From Sphagnum magellanicum (lineage: Eukaryota; Streptophyta; Sphagnopsida; Sphagnales; Sphagnaceae), in the NCBI GenBank assembly GCA_021904315.1, contig CM038923.1:9182038-9246037 (forward strand): a DNA stretch of 64,000 nt, read 5' to 3'. Below the pieces are notes generated by a model, which worked only from the letters and a program-made list of their open reading frames with translations, searched no databases and was not told the DNA's origin. Both the position numbers and the translations under genes were made by a program. Of this stretch, positions 13,286 through 24,740 are shown in pieces; within the stretch, counting starts at the first letter, position 1; each line of letters begins with the position of its first letter.

Positions 13286-14921
13286 GTTTTTGATATCACA
13301 ACAATGTTGTTTGGTTGTTTCATGGGCTTGCTGATGGTGTTTATTGATTTCAATTTCTTTTGAATTGAATATGACAAATGGGGTCATTTCATAATGAGCT
13401 TGGTCGGGCCTTTTCACATTCCATAGGAGCTTATAATTTGATCTAAATTGTACTGGTTTACAAATGTCATTTAAACGTAAAAATGTTTTAGGATCTTAAA
13501 CTTAATCAAATGTGGAGGATGCAATGAAGAATACTTTTATGTGTTTGTTAGTGGATACACCATTGGAATCAACAATAACAATAATTGTTCAAGTATGTTG
13601 AATGCTGGTAGTTGTGCAAGATTTTCTTCATGTGGGTGAATGAAATTCTGTATGGTTTGCTTTCAAGTTGGGTGTGTCATGTTATGCAAGGATGGTGACA
13701 ATTTTGGAGCACCACCACTAAAGGTAGCCAGAGCTTGGGCATAAGGAAAAAATATTCCTTTCTTAACTGGGTTAAATATTATCAAGGCTCTTCAAGGTGG
13801 AATGAGATCCTAACCATTTAAAAGTCCCAAAAACATCAACTACTTATATTGGGTTGTCAGAATTATGTATAGAAATAGAGGCGAATGATTTATTCATTTG
13901 AAGTATGGGCTGAAAATCATGGAGTTGAATTTTTGAAAATGCCTTCTTAATGTGGGTGGTGAATTTGTGTCGATGATTTATTGGAATTACTATGTTTGAA
14001 GTTTGAATTACCTAATCACGGTAATGATTTCAAAGTTTAGGAGAAACAAAATCTAACAGGATCTTGTCAAGATGTCTAATGATATTCACAAGGGACCTTC
14101 ATCAAATAATTTATCGAAAAGAAGATTACAATAGTTGCTTATTATTATAACCATCAATAGAATATTATTTTGGGCAACCATTGTAACCATGACCTGTAAT
14201 GAAGTATTATGATTGTGAGTTGAATACATTAACTAATGCATTCATTGAGTGGTTGTCATAGAGGCCTTGAGGGGCCAAAAACATCCCCACTTGCCCACAA
14301 TGTTACTTGAATTTTTGTCATTAAATTGGAGTTATATGATTGTTGGTAGATGTTATATCAAGTGGATTAGAAAGTTGGTCCATCAAAAATGAAGGTTGAA
14401 AATGGTGATGAAGACATTTTTTTGGTGAAAATAAAAAAACTTAACCGATGATTCATTGGTGCAGTAGAAGGTTGACAAATCTCTTCCTGTTTGTGATGAT
14501 CTTCTTGCATCCAAAGGTCACAATCATAGAATGTTATTAACCTTTCTAATGACCTCAAATCCCTTTGCTACAATGAAGAAAAAAAGTCTTTCCCATGTCA
14601 TACCCAATCATTACTAATGCAAAATTGAATTTGTTTATATGTTTTTAACTTGCAGTGCTTGATGTGATGTCAAATTGATGATCATTATGTTAGATTTTGA
14701 TTGATGATCTTATATGTTACATTTTAATTGATGATCATCCTAGTGACTTTCCATACACTAATGACATTTCATAATTGAGAATCTCTTTGGATTTATGATA
14801 ACCTTGCTTTTCCTCCAAAGGACCTTATAAATATGTCACAATAAACTTTGTCTTTGCTTTGGATACACAATGCCCTTTACTTTCCAAGACTTGAGAAAAT
14901 AGTAATAATGGTTCCATCTTT

Positions 14922-16890
14922 TGTAAGTTGAAACTTGAACTTAACATATGTGTGATTACATGACATAAAAGACTATAGAAAGCTTTAATAGGTTGCATGT
15001 CTAAGTTCAACTATTACGTCACGTGAAAAAGTTCGAAAATGATGAAAACCTATCAATTATCAATAAAACAAAAAACCCAACAAAGGGGGAGTAAAAGGTA
15101 CAAGATGGAAGGACCTAAATCCTGCAAAATTAAGAAAATTTTAAAGAGGGCAGATCACAAGGGGAACAAGGAGAAATCAAATACTTGAACCCTCCCCCCC
15201 CCAATTGGGAGAAACATATCAAATAAGGAGTGCGGAGGAACACCTAAAAGAATGCCTAGCCTACATGAACCTTCAACTATAATAACAACACACCTCAAAA
15301 TAAAGGTTGTCTACGCTCAATATAATGCCACTAACACCCTCTACATGTAAAATAAAGGCAAAACTTTCAGAACATAGAACATATGTTACTTTTAAGTCCT
15401 AAGGTTCCATTCCCCTTCCTCAGGTAGTTTCATTTTTCATACCTAGATTTTGTGAAAAGTTCTACCATTTTTTTTTCCACAATGACCCTTGATGAAAGAT
15501 TATAACTCATGAAATGCACTAATGTAGCCTATGTCATTGGCTTAAATGTGAATTAGTCACCCATTTTTTCCTTCCAAAACTATTTTTTTGTAATTTAATT
15601 GAATTTCAAACAAAAAAAACTATTCAACATTCAATATTTTTCACGAATGTCATTGGACTTTCGCAAATCCAAATGCCTTCATTAAATCCTATAAATTGAA
15701 AATTTTCTAACAATACCAAGAGTGTGCCCAAATTCCATTATAATTTTTTTTATTTAAAGTCATTTTCAATGATTTTTATTTTATTTCAATAACTTCTTCA
15801 CTATAAGTTGAAACATTATGAAACTAACTTGATACACGCTAATTCATTGAAAACTTTCCAATGACATCGAAAACGTGACAAGATGCACCATGGTTTGGGA
15901 AATTTCAATGTGACAAACAAATCAAGTAAACTACCTTCTTTCATAGATAAATATTGGAGGTTTTCAAAGACCATAAGTGAAGAAAAAACTTAATAAAAAT
16001 CATCATTCTAATATTTGATTTTTAGTGTGTAGTCAAAAATATTTTTAAATGATTAAAGATTTGTATTTCATATTTGGTTCTAACCAAATTTGGCGAAATC
16101 CTCTTAAGGATGATAATTTTTACAAACAAAAATTCTTAAAAAGGAACAATAACCATCACCTATGTGATATATATTGGCACCTTCACTTTAGGGTGAAATC
16201 TTTTATTATAGAAATTCCACATATGCATCATACACCAAATTTTAGATGAAATATAGCCAATATATGCATTGTTGGGGCATTTGGGCCAATAAACTAGGTT
16301 TGACTTGGTAAATGATCACATGATTCAATAGTTGAAATGGGTGCGTTCATTGTTCCATGTGCAAGTGTTTAAAAATTATCACTAGTTTGTTGAAGCATAT
16401 TCACATGTGACATTGGAGAGCTTGTCATGATTTCTTGTGTTTTTGTTAATTGGAATGAATGTTTTACCTCTTGATGAATGTGGTAAGAGATCATGAAACA
16501 TGACACTACCATTCTCTTTTCTACCATGAATTTTTGTGTTTTATTTTGGCAAGATGTTGGTCAAGTCTTGTAGAACCTTGGAAACAAATGGTGAAACATC
16601 TTTAATGCCAAAACTTTCTCTTGTATTTCCAATGATGTTTCTTAATTTCCCTACAAATACAATGAAAAAAAATGGATTGAATTTTCTTCAATATAAGACA
16701 TAATATTGTTAATCTAGGATCCACACTTTTGAAATAGGATTGAAAAATGAAATATAAGACTTAATTAAGCTCAATATATGGAAGATTGGGTTTCATAAAA
16801 CAAAAATGGAGTTGTAACCCAAGAATCCAATTCCTAACACAAGATTACATGTCTTAATGAAGAATTGAGGTTTCTAAATTATGGATCCAT
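14922..16890. repeat. Block B', truncated copy of block B beside HNL1
   Basis: From 14,922 the sequence repeats 4,303 onwards and 45,796 onwards. At about 16,885 it jumps to the sequence equivalent to 8,385, so about 2.1 kb, including the AT-rich block, are missing. A T-rich run marks the deletion joint. The LRR exon of HNL1 follows directly. No gene is present. Confidence 0.85.
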
Positions 16891-17018
16891 TTTTTTTTAA
16901 TATATTTTTTCAATGTCAAATTTCTTTCAATAGGGAGCTTGGGTCACATCTTGATGTGAATAATATTTCCTTGGAAGCTGAGTCATTTCTGCCCAACATC
17001 TATCATGGAACCTAGGAT

Positions 17019-17225
17019 TTGAATGTTTTTGAGAAATCATCAATTAACTCGATAGTTTTCAAAATCTACCTATTGGGTTCTTTCAAAGATAACGAACATA
17101 TCATCATCACTATGGTTTTCTTAGCTTTCAAAATTTCAATAAATATTTGTTTTTTAAAACTAGAACCATGCATACCAATGTTTGTAGAACATGGCTCAAT
17201 GGTTGTAGTCATGTTTACTAAGTAA
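17019..17225. repeat. 3' flank of the LRR exons, present in all three copies
   Basis: About 380 bp immediately downstream of the LRR stop are conserved in all three loci (near 8,400-8,760, 16,905-17,280 and 49,880-50,250). Open frames exist in them on both strands (for example 17,019-17,225 plus), but these fit the same short divergence time as the surrounding DNA. The stretch is best read as 3' untranslated or flanking sequence; I recognise no domain. Confidence 0.4.
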
Positions 17226-17277
17226 CATTTGCAATTGAGGTTTTGACATAATATGTAAAAGTGCCTAACATTCATTT

Positions 17278-19708
17278 TTTGCCTTTCAACTTTGCATTCA
17301 AACCAAGCTTTTGGAGTGCATTCAATTGTCCAAGAGATGAAGGTAGTTCTTTTAGGTTGGAACACTCGTTTAAAAAAAGCTTTTGGAGTGCATTCAATTG
17401 ATCAATAGATGAAGGTAGTTCTTTCAAGTTGGATCACTCGTATAAATAAAGCTTTTGGAGTGCATTCAATTGACCAATAGATGAAGGTAGTTCTTTCAAG
17501 TTGGAACACCCGTATAAATAATGCTCTTGGAGTGCATTCAATTGGCCAATAGACGAAGGTAGTTCTTTCAACTTGGAACACTCCGACAAAGTAAGCTCTT
17601 GAAGTTCATTCAATTGGCCAATAGATGAAGGTAGTTCTTTCAAGTTGGAACACTTCGACAAAGAAAGCTCTTGGAGTGCATTTAATTGGCCAATAGATGA
17701 AGGTAGTTTTTTCAAATTGGAACACTCCCACAAAAGAAAGCTCTTGGAATGCATTCAATTAACCAATACATGAAGGTAGTTCTTTCAAGTTAGAACACTC
17801 CCACAAATCAAGCTTTTGGAGTGCATTCAATTGGCCAATAGATGAAGGTAGTTCTTTCAAGTTGCAACACCTACTCAAATAAAGCTCTTGGAGTGCATTC
17901 AATTGGCCAATAGATGAAGGTAGTTCTTTCAAGTTGGAACACATGTATAAATCGAGCTCTTAGAGTGCATTCTATTGGCCAATAGATGAAGATAGTTCTT
18001 TCAAGTTGCAACACCCACTCAAATAAAGCTTTTGGAGTGCATTCAATTGGCCAATAGATAAAGGTAGTTCTTGCAAGTTGGAACACTCCCGCAAATAAAA
18101 CTCTTGGAGTGCATTCAATTGGCCAATAGATGAAAGTAGTTCTTGCAAGTTGGAACACTCCCGCAAATAAAACTCTTGGAGTGCATTCAATTGGCCAATA
18201 GATGAAGGTAATTCTTTCAAGTTTAAACACCCATATAAATCAAGTTCTTTGAGTGCATTCAATTGGCCAATACATGAAGGTAGTTCTTTCAAATTGGATC
18301 ACTTGTATAAATAAAGCTTTTGGCGTGCATTCAATTGACAAATAAATGAAGGTAGTTCTTTCAAGATGACCCACCTATATAAATCAAGCTCTTCGAGTGC
18401 ATTCAATTGGCCAATACATGAAGGTAGTTCTTTCAAGTTGGAACAATTCCGCAAATGAAGCTCTTGGAGTGCATTCAATTGGCCAATAGATGAAGGTAGT
18501 TCTTTCAAGTTGCAACACCCACTCAAATAAAGCATTTGGAGTGCATTCAGTTGGCCAATAGATGAAGGTAGTTCTTTCAAGTTGGAACACCCGTATAAAT
18601 CAAGCTCTTGGAGTGCATTCAATTGGCCAATAGATGAAGGTAGTTCTTGCAAGTTGGAACACTCCCGCAAATAAAACTTTTGGAGTGCATTTAATTGGCC
18701 AATAGATGAAGGTAGTTCTTTCAAGTTGGAACACTCCCACAAATCAAGCTTTTGGAGTGCATTCAATTGGCCAATAGATGAAGGTAGTTCTTTCAAGTTG
18801 GAACAACCGAATAAAGAAAGTTCTCGGAGTGCATTCATTTGGCCAAAAGATGAAGGTAGTTCTTGCAAGTTGGAACACTCCCGCAAACAAAACTTTTGGA
18901 GTGCATTCAATTGGCCAATAGATGAAGGTAGTTCTTTCAAGTTGAAACACTCTGACAAATCAAGCTTTTGGAGTGCATTCAATTGGCCAATAGATGAAGG
19001 TAGTTCTTTCAAGTTAGAACACCCGTATAAAGAAAGCCTTTAGAGTGCATTCAATTGGCCAATAGATGAAGGTAGTTCTTTCAAATTGGAACACCCGTAT
19101 AAAAAAAGCCTTTGGAGTGCATTCAATTGGCCAATAGATGAAGGTAGTTCTTTCAAGTTGGAACACGCGAATAAAGAAAGCTCTTGGAGTGCATTCAATT
19201 GGCCAATAGATGAAGGTAATTCTTTCAAGTTGTAACACCTACCCAAATGAAGCTTTTGGAGTGCATTTAATTGGCCAATAGATGAAGGTAGTTATTTTAA
19301 GTTGGAACACCCGTATAAATTAAACTCTTGGAGTGCATTCAATTGGCCAATAGATGAAGGTAGTTTTTTCAAGCTAAAACAACCATTCAAATCAAGCTCT
19401 TGGAGTGCATTCAATTGGGCAATAGATGAAGGTATTTTTTCCAAACTTAAGCATTCCGTCAAATCAAGTACTTTTAATTGTAAACAATAAAACAAATTAC
19501 TTGGCAACTTTCGAATCTTGCATTTTTTGAAACACAACCATTTAACATTATTCAAATTTCTCTTTTGGATGCACATTTTCACAATAGTTGGTGAGGCTTC
19601 TGTTAGGTCCATCAACCTAAGGTTGTGAAATCCCTTTGAGCCAATTTGGGACAATGGAAGCAAATTGACACATTTTTTCAATGAAATGCCTTCTAAATTT
19701 TCCACCAC
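17278..19708 (-). pseudogene. HNL1 LRR exon: 72-bp repeat array with many stops
   Basis: After a degenerate start (VVENLEGISLKKC, then WLCFKKCKIRKLPSN) come about 30 nearly identical 24-residue repeats around LxxLxLxxCSNLKELPSSIGQ. The frame is broken at 19,292 (Glu position), 19,040 (Gln), 18,299 (Cys), 17,972 (Leu), about 17,943 and 17,759 (Gln), and 17,434 (Cys), and there is a 1-base insertion near 17,735. Between the stops the longest open stretch is 18,299-19,012, 237 codons. The array ends with GLNAKLKGKK and TGA at about 17,278. Against HNL2 it is about 362 bp longer, close to five repeat units. The near-identity at DNA level implies recent expansion or exchange among units. Confidence 0.85.
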
Positions 19709-22700
19709 CTATCACATGAAATGAAAACAAAAGGATTATCAATATATAAAAATATTTCATCCTAATGCAAATTTTTTTATTAAAAACATGTATTTATAAA
19801 ATCAATATTGAAAGGTAAAACATTTGATTTTGGACATAAAAGAAAATCATAAGAACTCAAAAAAAATTTATAAGATTGAAATAGTATGGTGACAACCTCA
19901 TCATTTCGTAAAAGGAAATTTGACTTATTTGATTTCCATATAAAGCGATTCATGATTGGAAATTCCATTACAATACTTTGACCCATGTCTCGTAATTGTT
20001 CATGGATGTACAAGATTCCACCTTCTGCCCTTTGAATTAAAGATCTATGTTGTAAATTTTGTAATCCAGATTTTGGGTGTAAATAATCTCCATTCCACGC
20101 TCGACAAATTGTACTTATTTTCAAACCACCCAAAAAACAAGCCATATCCAAAAACATGTTTTGATGTTCCTTATCCAAGTATTCATAAGAAATTTTCAAT
20201 TTACTCCAAAGCTCTTCATTATCGTTGCCCCCGGTGAAACTTTGCCCGCTTTTCAATTTGTTCAATGCATCTTCCCAAATTTCCAATTCTTTGGTATCGC
20301 ACAAAAAAGAACCCAATACTTTAATACTTAAAGGTAGCCCCCCGCAGGTTTTTATAATCTTCATACATATATCTTTGAAATCCTTCGTGAGAACATGATT
20401 TGCATTTCCGAATGCATGGAACATAAAGAGTTCCCTTGCTTGCTCTTCCTCCAAAAATTTCATGGCCATTTTTCCATCCTCGCTTACATGAGATTTCAGA
20501 TTTTGCCAATTTCGACAATTCACAAGTACTTTGCTTTTAGAAGTTGTATTCCTGGCACACTTACTAATGAGAAATTGCAAGGATGTAAGGTTCTCCGCCT
20601 TACCAACATCATCCACCACCACCAACACTTTTTTGGATTCCATACATTGGCTAATTTGGTCAAGGTCTTTTTGATACACATTTTCATGCTTGCATAACCT
20701 TTTGCCACACAAATCATGTAGGAGCTGTTTTATGACATCATTGATATTGTCCTTTGATTTCACATCCTCCAAAAAACTAGACTTGTCATATTGGTTGTGA
20801 AACAAATGATAGAATTTTTTGCACAAAGTGGTTTTCCCAATCCCACCCATTCCAACCAAACCAACAATAGATTCCTTTTGTAACAAGACGTTTATGTCTT
20901 TTGCTTTGCCAATCAACGCCACTTCATGACATGGCAAAGGTGGAAGTAATACATTTTTCTGTCAAAATTCACAAAATATAGGTCATTTATATGTTATCTT
21001 TCTTATTTGATAACCAATATATATGACATTGCATGTGCAATACACATCAAGTGTGCTATGACTTAATGTGTATTAAATTACATGAACAAATTTGAAATCA
21101 AGACTTAGATTTGATGTTTTTACCTCCATACATATTTTCAAACATTTTAATAATAAATAATAACTTGGATGATCTTTGTTTGGTGGCTTGCAAATTGTCA
21201 AGTGATTAGCATCCTCAATTTTGTAATGGTTGTTGTTTGACAATTGAATAGCTGAGGCAAATGGCACTAAAATTCCCTGCATGTTCAAAAGATTAAATTA
21301 ATGGAACTCATTGACGTGTTTGTTCACTTATGCTTTAATTTATAAGTAACATAATAATTTCAAATGGTGGTGGAAACTATAGCTTAATAATTATTGATGT
21401 TTGAATAAAAATGAAATATTTTGTGTAAAAGTAATTTCTTTCAACCCTTTGGCAAGCAAATTATATAAATACATCACAAAGTTATTGGTTTTTAATCTCA
21501 TTAAATTTACGTGTTTTAATTATGTTATGATTTTCTTCAGAAATACTTATATGGAATTGATTTGATGAAGGGAAATTTAAAACCTATTTCTTGCTGTTTG
21601 AAATCAATCAAATTTCCTTTCCATCAATAGTAATTCATGAACCAAAGGTCATAAAACACATGACCTGTTCACCAAATTAATATATTTAAAAGTATCGAGT
21701 ACATGATCACACACAAATTGTGACAATACAAAAAATGTTCAAATAATGAACCTAGTTGGATAATTTTCAATGTCGTGAAATGAAAATCTTACCCAATTCT
21801 CATCAAGTGGTAATCCTTCACCAAATGCATAAATGTTGAGGTCTTCTTGAAAGGCATTTTTAAAATCCGTTGAAAGGTGTGCCATTTGTGAGTTGAAAGA
21901 TTCTAAATTTTTCAAAAAACCAAATTGGGTTGCATACTTGCTCAATGTGTTGATTTGTCGATGGTGCCAAGTGAAATAATTTGATAAATATTGGGAACCA
22001 CCAGCATGTGGTACACCATAAAATACTACACCTTTAACATTGTTCAAAAATGTCTTACAACATTTGTGTACTTCATCATCTAAATCATTTCTTGGCCTTT
22101 GATTTACATGTTTACAAGCTTCAACCACCAAGCTTTTGAGTACAAGACCTCCAAAACTGTAAGCAACTAATGCCACCGGTCCATCCCAAAGGTATCGATA
22201 ACTATAAAATATTCAACAATGCACCAAAATTCCATTATCAACATTATATTAACATGTACAAATTTATCTTGTTATACTTGGGGCAATTTTCCAATTCACA
22301 CAAGACATAAACCATAAGTTCATAATTGATTTGCTTGTCATTTATTGTTTACCATTTATTGACTCCATAAATCTACCTAAAAACTATGACAACCATGTTT
22401 TGGTAAAACAATTATCATGTACAAGTATGTAGGTGTTTACATTCTTTTGTTAATGTACAATTCATCTTTTCTGCGTTACCTTGGAAATATAGTTGAAATA
22501 AAAATATATATATGCCCTTTTTTTGAAATTATGTTTTTGCAATGAAATGGATGGAAATTTTCTATAGGTGTATTAATATAATATAATTCAATTCAATTAC
22601 ATTACCAAAGATAAAACTTCAAAAAACACGAATTAAAATTTGCCATCTAAAACCAAACTAGTTGTACCTTGAGCTTATAATATGAACATAAACTTTGCTA

Positions 22701-23225
22701 CTATCTTCAAATAAGAACAGTTCCATTGAAACCCCATTTTATGTTCTTTTACATAAATCTCACAATTCAAATAAATGGAAACTTGTTAGTGTGTGTCACA
22801 ATTTTAATACACATGAACAATTAACTTGAGCAAAACATTAAAAAAATCTAAAGATGTAAACAATTATCATTAATGTACACAAGGGGAAATAATTATTATG
22901 TCCATAAATAGAGGAGATTGTCACACCTTGAATTTGTAACCAAGCTTTGAATGAGGTTTTTGCCAATTCCAATCACATCATCGTGAACACTTGCCACAAT
23001 TTTAGAATCATAGGACAATGATAAAATTCGAACATTATTGTTCAAGTCTTCGGGTAGCCACTTTTCTGGCCAGCATACGCACTCTTTTCTATTCTTGGTG
23101 GGGTATGTTGTCCATGTTTCTTTCCATTCATCATTTGTGCCAAGAGCAATCCCATGGAAAAAAATGATGGTCAAGTTTGGATTATTGGAATTGCAAGTGG
23201 GATTTAAATCATGCACTAGATATTT
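17278..23225 (-). CDS. HNL1: alpha/beta-hydrolase-NB-ARC-LRR receptor, truncated in the LRR
   Basis: Five exons on the minus strand join in one frame: 23,225-22,927, 22,201-21,793, 21,276-21,124, 20,958-19,897 and from 19,708. All four introns have GT-AG ends and matching phases. The first four exons encode 641 residues (hydrolase about 1-287, NB-ARC from about 288). The LRR exon adds 138 residues and stops at TAA 19,292-19,294; LRR coding remnants continue to about 17,278. Proteins of this class are predicted intracellular immune receptors, with the NB-ARC as an ATP/ADP switch and the LRR as sensor or autoinhibitory region. The start codon is not settled: an upstream exon is expected but none joins in phase. 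Of the three loci this is the one most likely to make a protein, though with few LRRs. It may be a pseudogene. Confidence 0.8.
19709..19896 (-). other. HNL1 intron between NB-ARC and LRR exons
   Basis: This is a short phase-0 intron (188 bp) with donor GTTGTC and acceptor GATAG. The part nearest the LRR exon is retained at the solo LRR locus up to about 11,003 (equivalent to about 19,800 here), so the break that made the solo copy fell inside this intron. Confidence 0.85.
19897..20958 (-). CDS. HNL1 NB-ARC exon
   Basis: This single exon of 354 codons lies between the acceptor TTTTGACAG and the donor GATGAG|GTTGTC. It shows the P-loop GMGGIGKTT (about 20,853-20,827), kinase-2 VLVVVDDVG, an RNBS-B-like SKVLVNCRNW, GLPL as CGGLPLSIKVLG, an RNBS-D-like ACFLGG and an MHD-position motif reading YIHEQLRDMG. 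The kinase-2 motif ends without Trp, as in TIR-type NLRs, and the downstream LRDMGQSIV also resembles TNLs, although no TIR is present. The MHD Asp is replaced by Glu in both full copies. The protein would bind and hydrolyse ATP in the cytosol or nucleus. The exon has no frameshift or stop. Confidence 0.9.
21124..23225 (-). CDS. HNL1 hydrolase-domain exons (SERAC1-like alpha/beta fold)
   Basis: Three exons form the N-terminal hydrolase. The first (23,225-22,927) has the beta-strand and oxyanion-loop sequence LTIIFFHGIALG, then CWPEKWLPEDL and RILSLSYDS. The second (22,201-21,793) has the nucleophile elbow VAYSFGG, with Ala in place of the first Gly of GxSxG, followed by VKGVVFYGVPHAG, typical of SERAC1-like proteins. 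The third (21,276-21,124) has DANHLTICKPPNKDHPSY, where the His is the likely catalytic one. Serine and histidine are therefore both present, so the fold may be an active serine hydrolase; no substrate is known for the class. A phase-1-type split codon (Ser) joins exons one and two. All three exons are open in this copy, unlike in HNL2. Confidence 0.8.
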
Positions 23226-23979
23226 CTGCAAACAAAATGAAAAAGAGTCAACACAATTCTTCAAACACCTCTTGAAAATTATTTGACTATACATTAAATA
23301 GAGAAATAGACTATACAAATTATAATAGTTAGATAAAGGCAATAAGTAATTGAAAATATTAAGTTCAACAAGAAGATAATAATAGATGAATTGGAGAATA
23401 CCAAATCTATCTTGCAGGACTAACAAATGAAGATCAATCACATGTGTCATAGACCTCAAAGTTTCAAAACAAAGTTAAATAAGTAAATATCGTTACATAG
23501 GAGGTGGAACGTATGCCAATCAATAAAGGTTAATGCTAAGAATTGGATTCTTTCAAGTTTGGGTTGATTAACTCAACCATCTAGTTTGGTTCATTTGTAT
23601 TTCATGACATTTCCCCCAACATTTGGGTCACTAAGGCCTCCAACTCCTAAGGAATTGGGACACAAACCCAATAAGAATGTCCAAGAACATTTTATTAATT
23701 TTCTTTAGGTTGTTGGATCAAGACTACACATTGAACTTAACTCATAAATCTATAATGAAAGTTCCAATCTTTACAAGTTCAATATATTCTTCGTTAATGC
23801 CAAGTGAGAAATTTCCCTTTCACCAATTCTACTTGTTATATAGCAACTGAGTCGGCAGCCTAATGTAAGAGGCTATAACGATGACTCCATATCCTATTGT
23901 GTTTATCTAAACAAACAAACTGGAAAGTAGGCAAAGTGAAAATGTATGACAAGGAAGCTTGTACATGATTGACAACATT

Positions 23980-24100
23980 CAAGTACCCTAGTGGCTAAAG
24001 GTTACGGTTGCAAAGCTGCTGGTTGGGAGTTCAAATCTGAACTAGACCTCCTTCTCCTGATGCTTTGTGAGGACAATAAACTATTATGGTTGTAATGGTC
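23980..24100 (+). mobile_element. tRNA-derived SINE-like element in the 5' region of HNL1
   Basis: An A-box-like TAGTGGCTAAAGG at 23,989-24,001 is followed, with usual spacing, by a B-box-like GGAGTTCAAATCT at 24,026-24,038, both on the plus strand and so antisense to HNL1. This is the internal Pol III promoter layout of a tRNA or a tRNA-derived SINE, but the flanks do not fold as a tRNA. The same element sits at the same place in unit 2, so it predates the duplication. Confidence 0.5.
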
Positions 24101-24176
24101 AAGGAAAATTATCAACGCGCAAACAAAATTCAAAAAAGCAAAGAAAATCAAACTTCAACATGTAACTTGGAAAAGC

Positions 24177-24536
24177 TCAAGAAACAAATGTGCAAAGAAA
24201 GCTCATGATAAGATGAAGAAGAAGCACCACATTGCTGTGCCATCCAGAGCTTGAAGGAGCATTTTCAGCAGGGACCAAAGGTGTCTCAGTAGCAGCAGGC
24301 ATCCGCACAATGTCTTTACTAGGGAAAAGCCAAGAAAAAACTATGCCAAGAAAGCTCATAATAAAATTAAGAAGAAGCGCCACATTGCTCTGCCACCCAG
24401 AGCTTGAAGGAGCATTTTCAGCGGGGACCAAAGGTGTCTCAATCACAGCAGGGATCCCCACAACATCTCTCTGTCTTTTTGGTGGCTCTTGTGAAAGATC
24501 AACTCCTTTTCCCTTGAGGCCATATGAATTTGCCAT
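24177..24536 (-). CDS. Small membrane-protein frame upstream of HNL1, internally duplicated
   Basis: The frame from ATG at 24,536 gives 119 residues: a basic start (MANSYGLKGKG, then PPKRQRDVVG) and two copies of a 51-residue module with ETPLVPAENAPSSSGW followed by a hydrophobic segment ending IMSFL. The two modules are a 153-bp tandem duplication in frame, with starts at about 24,248 and 24,401 on the plus strand. Unit 2 has only one module. The frame ends in TGA where the first module has Trp. It lies on the HNL strand about 0.95 kb before the first hydrolase exon, so it may be the first exon of HNL1 giving an N-terminal membrane anchor. However, I find no good donor in the needed phase, so it could also be an independent small gene. 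No known family. Confidence 0.45.
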   Translation of the reverse strand: MANSYGLKGKGVDLSQEPPKRQRDVVGIPAVIETPLVPAENAPSSSGWQSNVALLLNFIMSFLGIVFSWLFPSKDIVRMPAATETPLVPAENAPSSSGWHSNVVLLLHLIMSFLCTFVS

Positions 24537-24740
24537 ATTTTGCACTACTGAAATTCCTTTTGCTCACTGCTCTCATGAATATTTTTTTCTCGAGCTTTTG
24601 CTCTCAGAAAACCTGCTACAAATCCTTTGCCATCCCAAAAGCATACACAGGGTATGATGGGTGTCCCTCACATCACAGATTCCCGCAAGCTAAGTTGATC
24701 TTTCCGCTAGATCTCCCCAAAAACATCAACCCCTTTCCTC

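Larger units (their letters stand above)
11004..14921. repeat. Duplicated non-coding block C, unit 1
   Basis: This block matches 41,874-45,795 of unit 2 at a nearly constant offset of about 30.87 kb, apart from an internal segment that lies in opposite orientation in the two units (12,503-13,285 here). Its left end at 11,004 is a junction: in unit 2 the matching sequence continues leftwards into block E. It contains a TAGG microsatellite, a perfect hairpin and one exon-like open frame, described separately. No other gene is recognisable. The short open frames at 11,022-12,496 are present in both units without a known domain. Confidence 0.8.

Noticed and set aside
17871-18230. Second minus-strand repeat frame (FQLERTTFIYWPIECTP-type)
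   Set aside because: It is the same 72-bp repeat read in another frame, with no LRR pattern and no junction to the NB-ARC exon.
23226-23459. Possible extra HNL1 exon reading RSMTHVIDLHLLVLQDRF
   Set aside because: The apparent donor after it (GTATTC) leaves the wrong phase for the next exon, giving an early stop, and the intervening frame is hydrophobic and intron-like. Kept out of the gene model.
23989-24038. Functional tRNA gene
   Set aside because: A and B boxes are present, but no acceptor stem or complete cloverleaf can be formed; a SINE-like element fits better.
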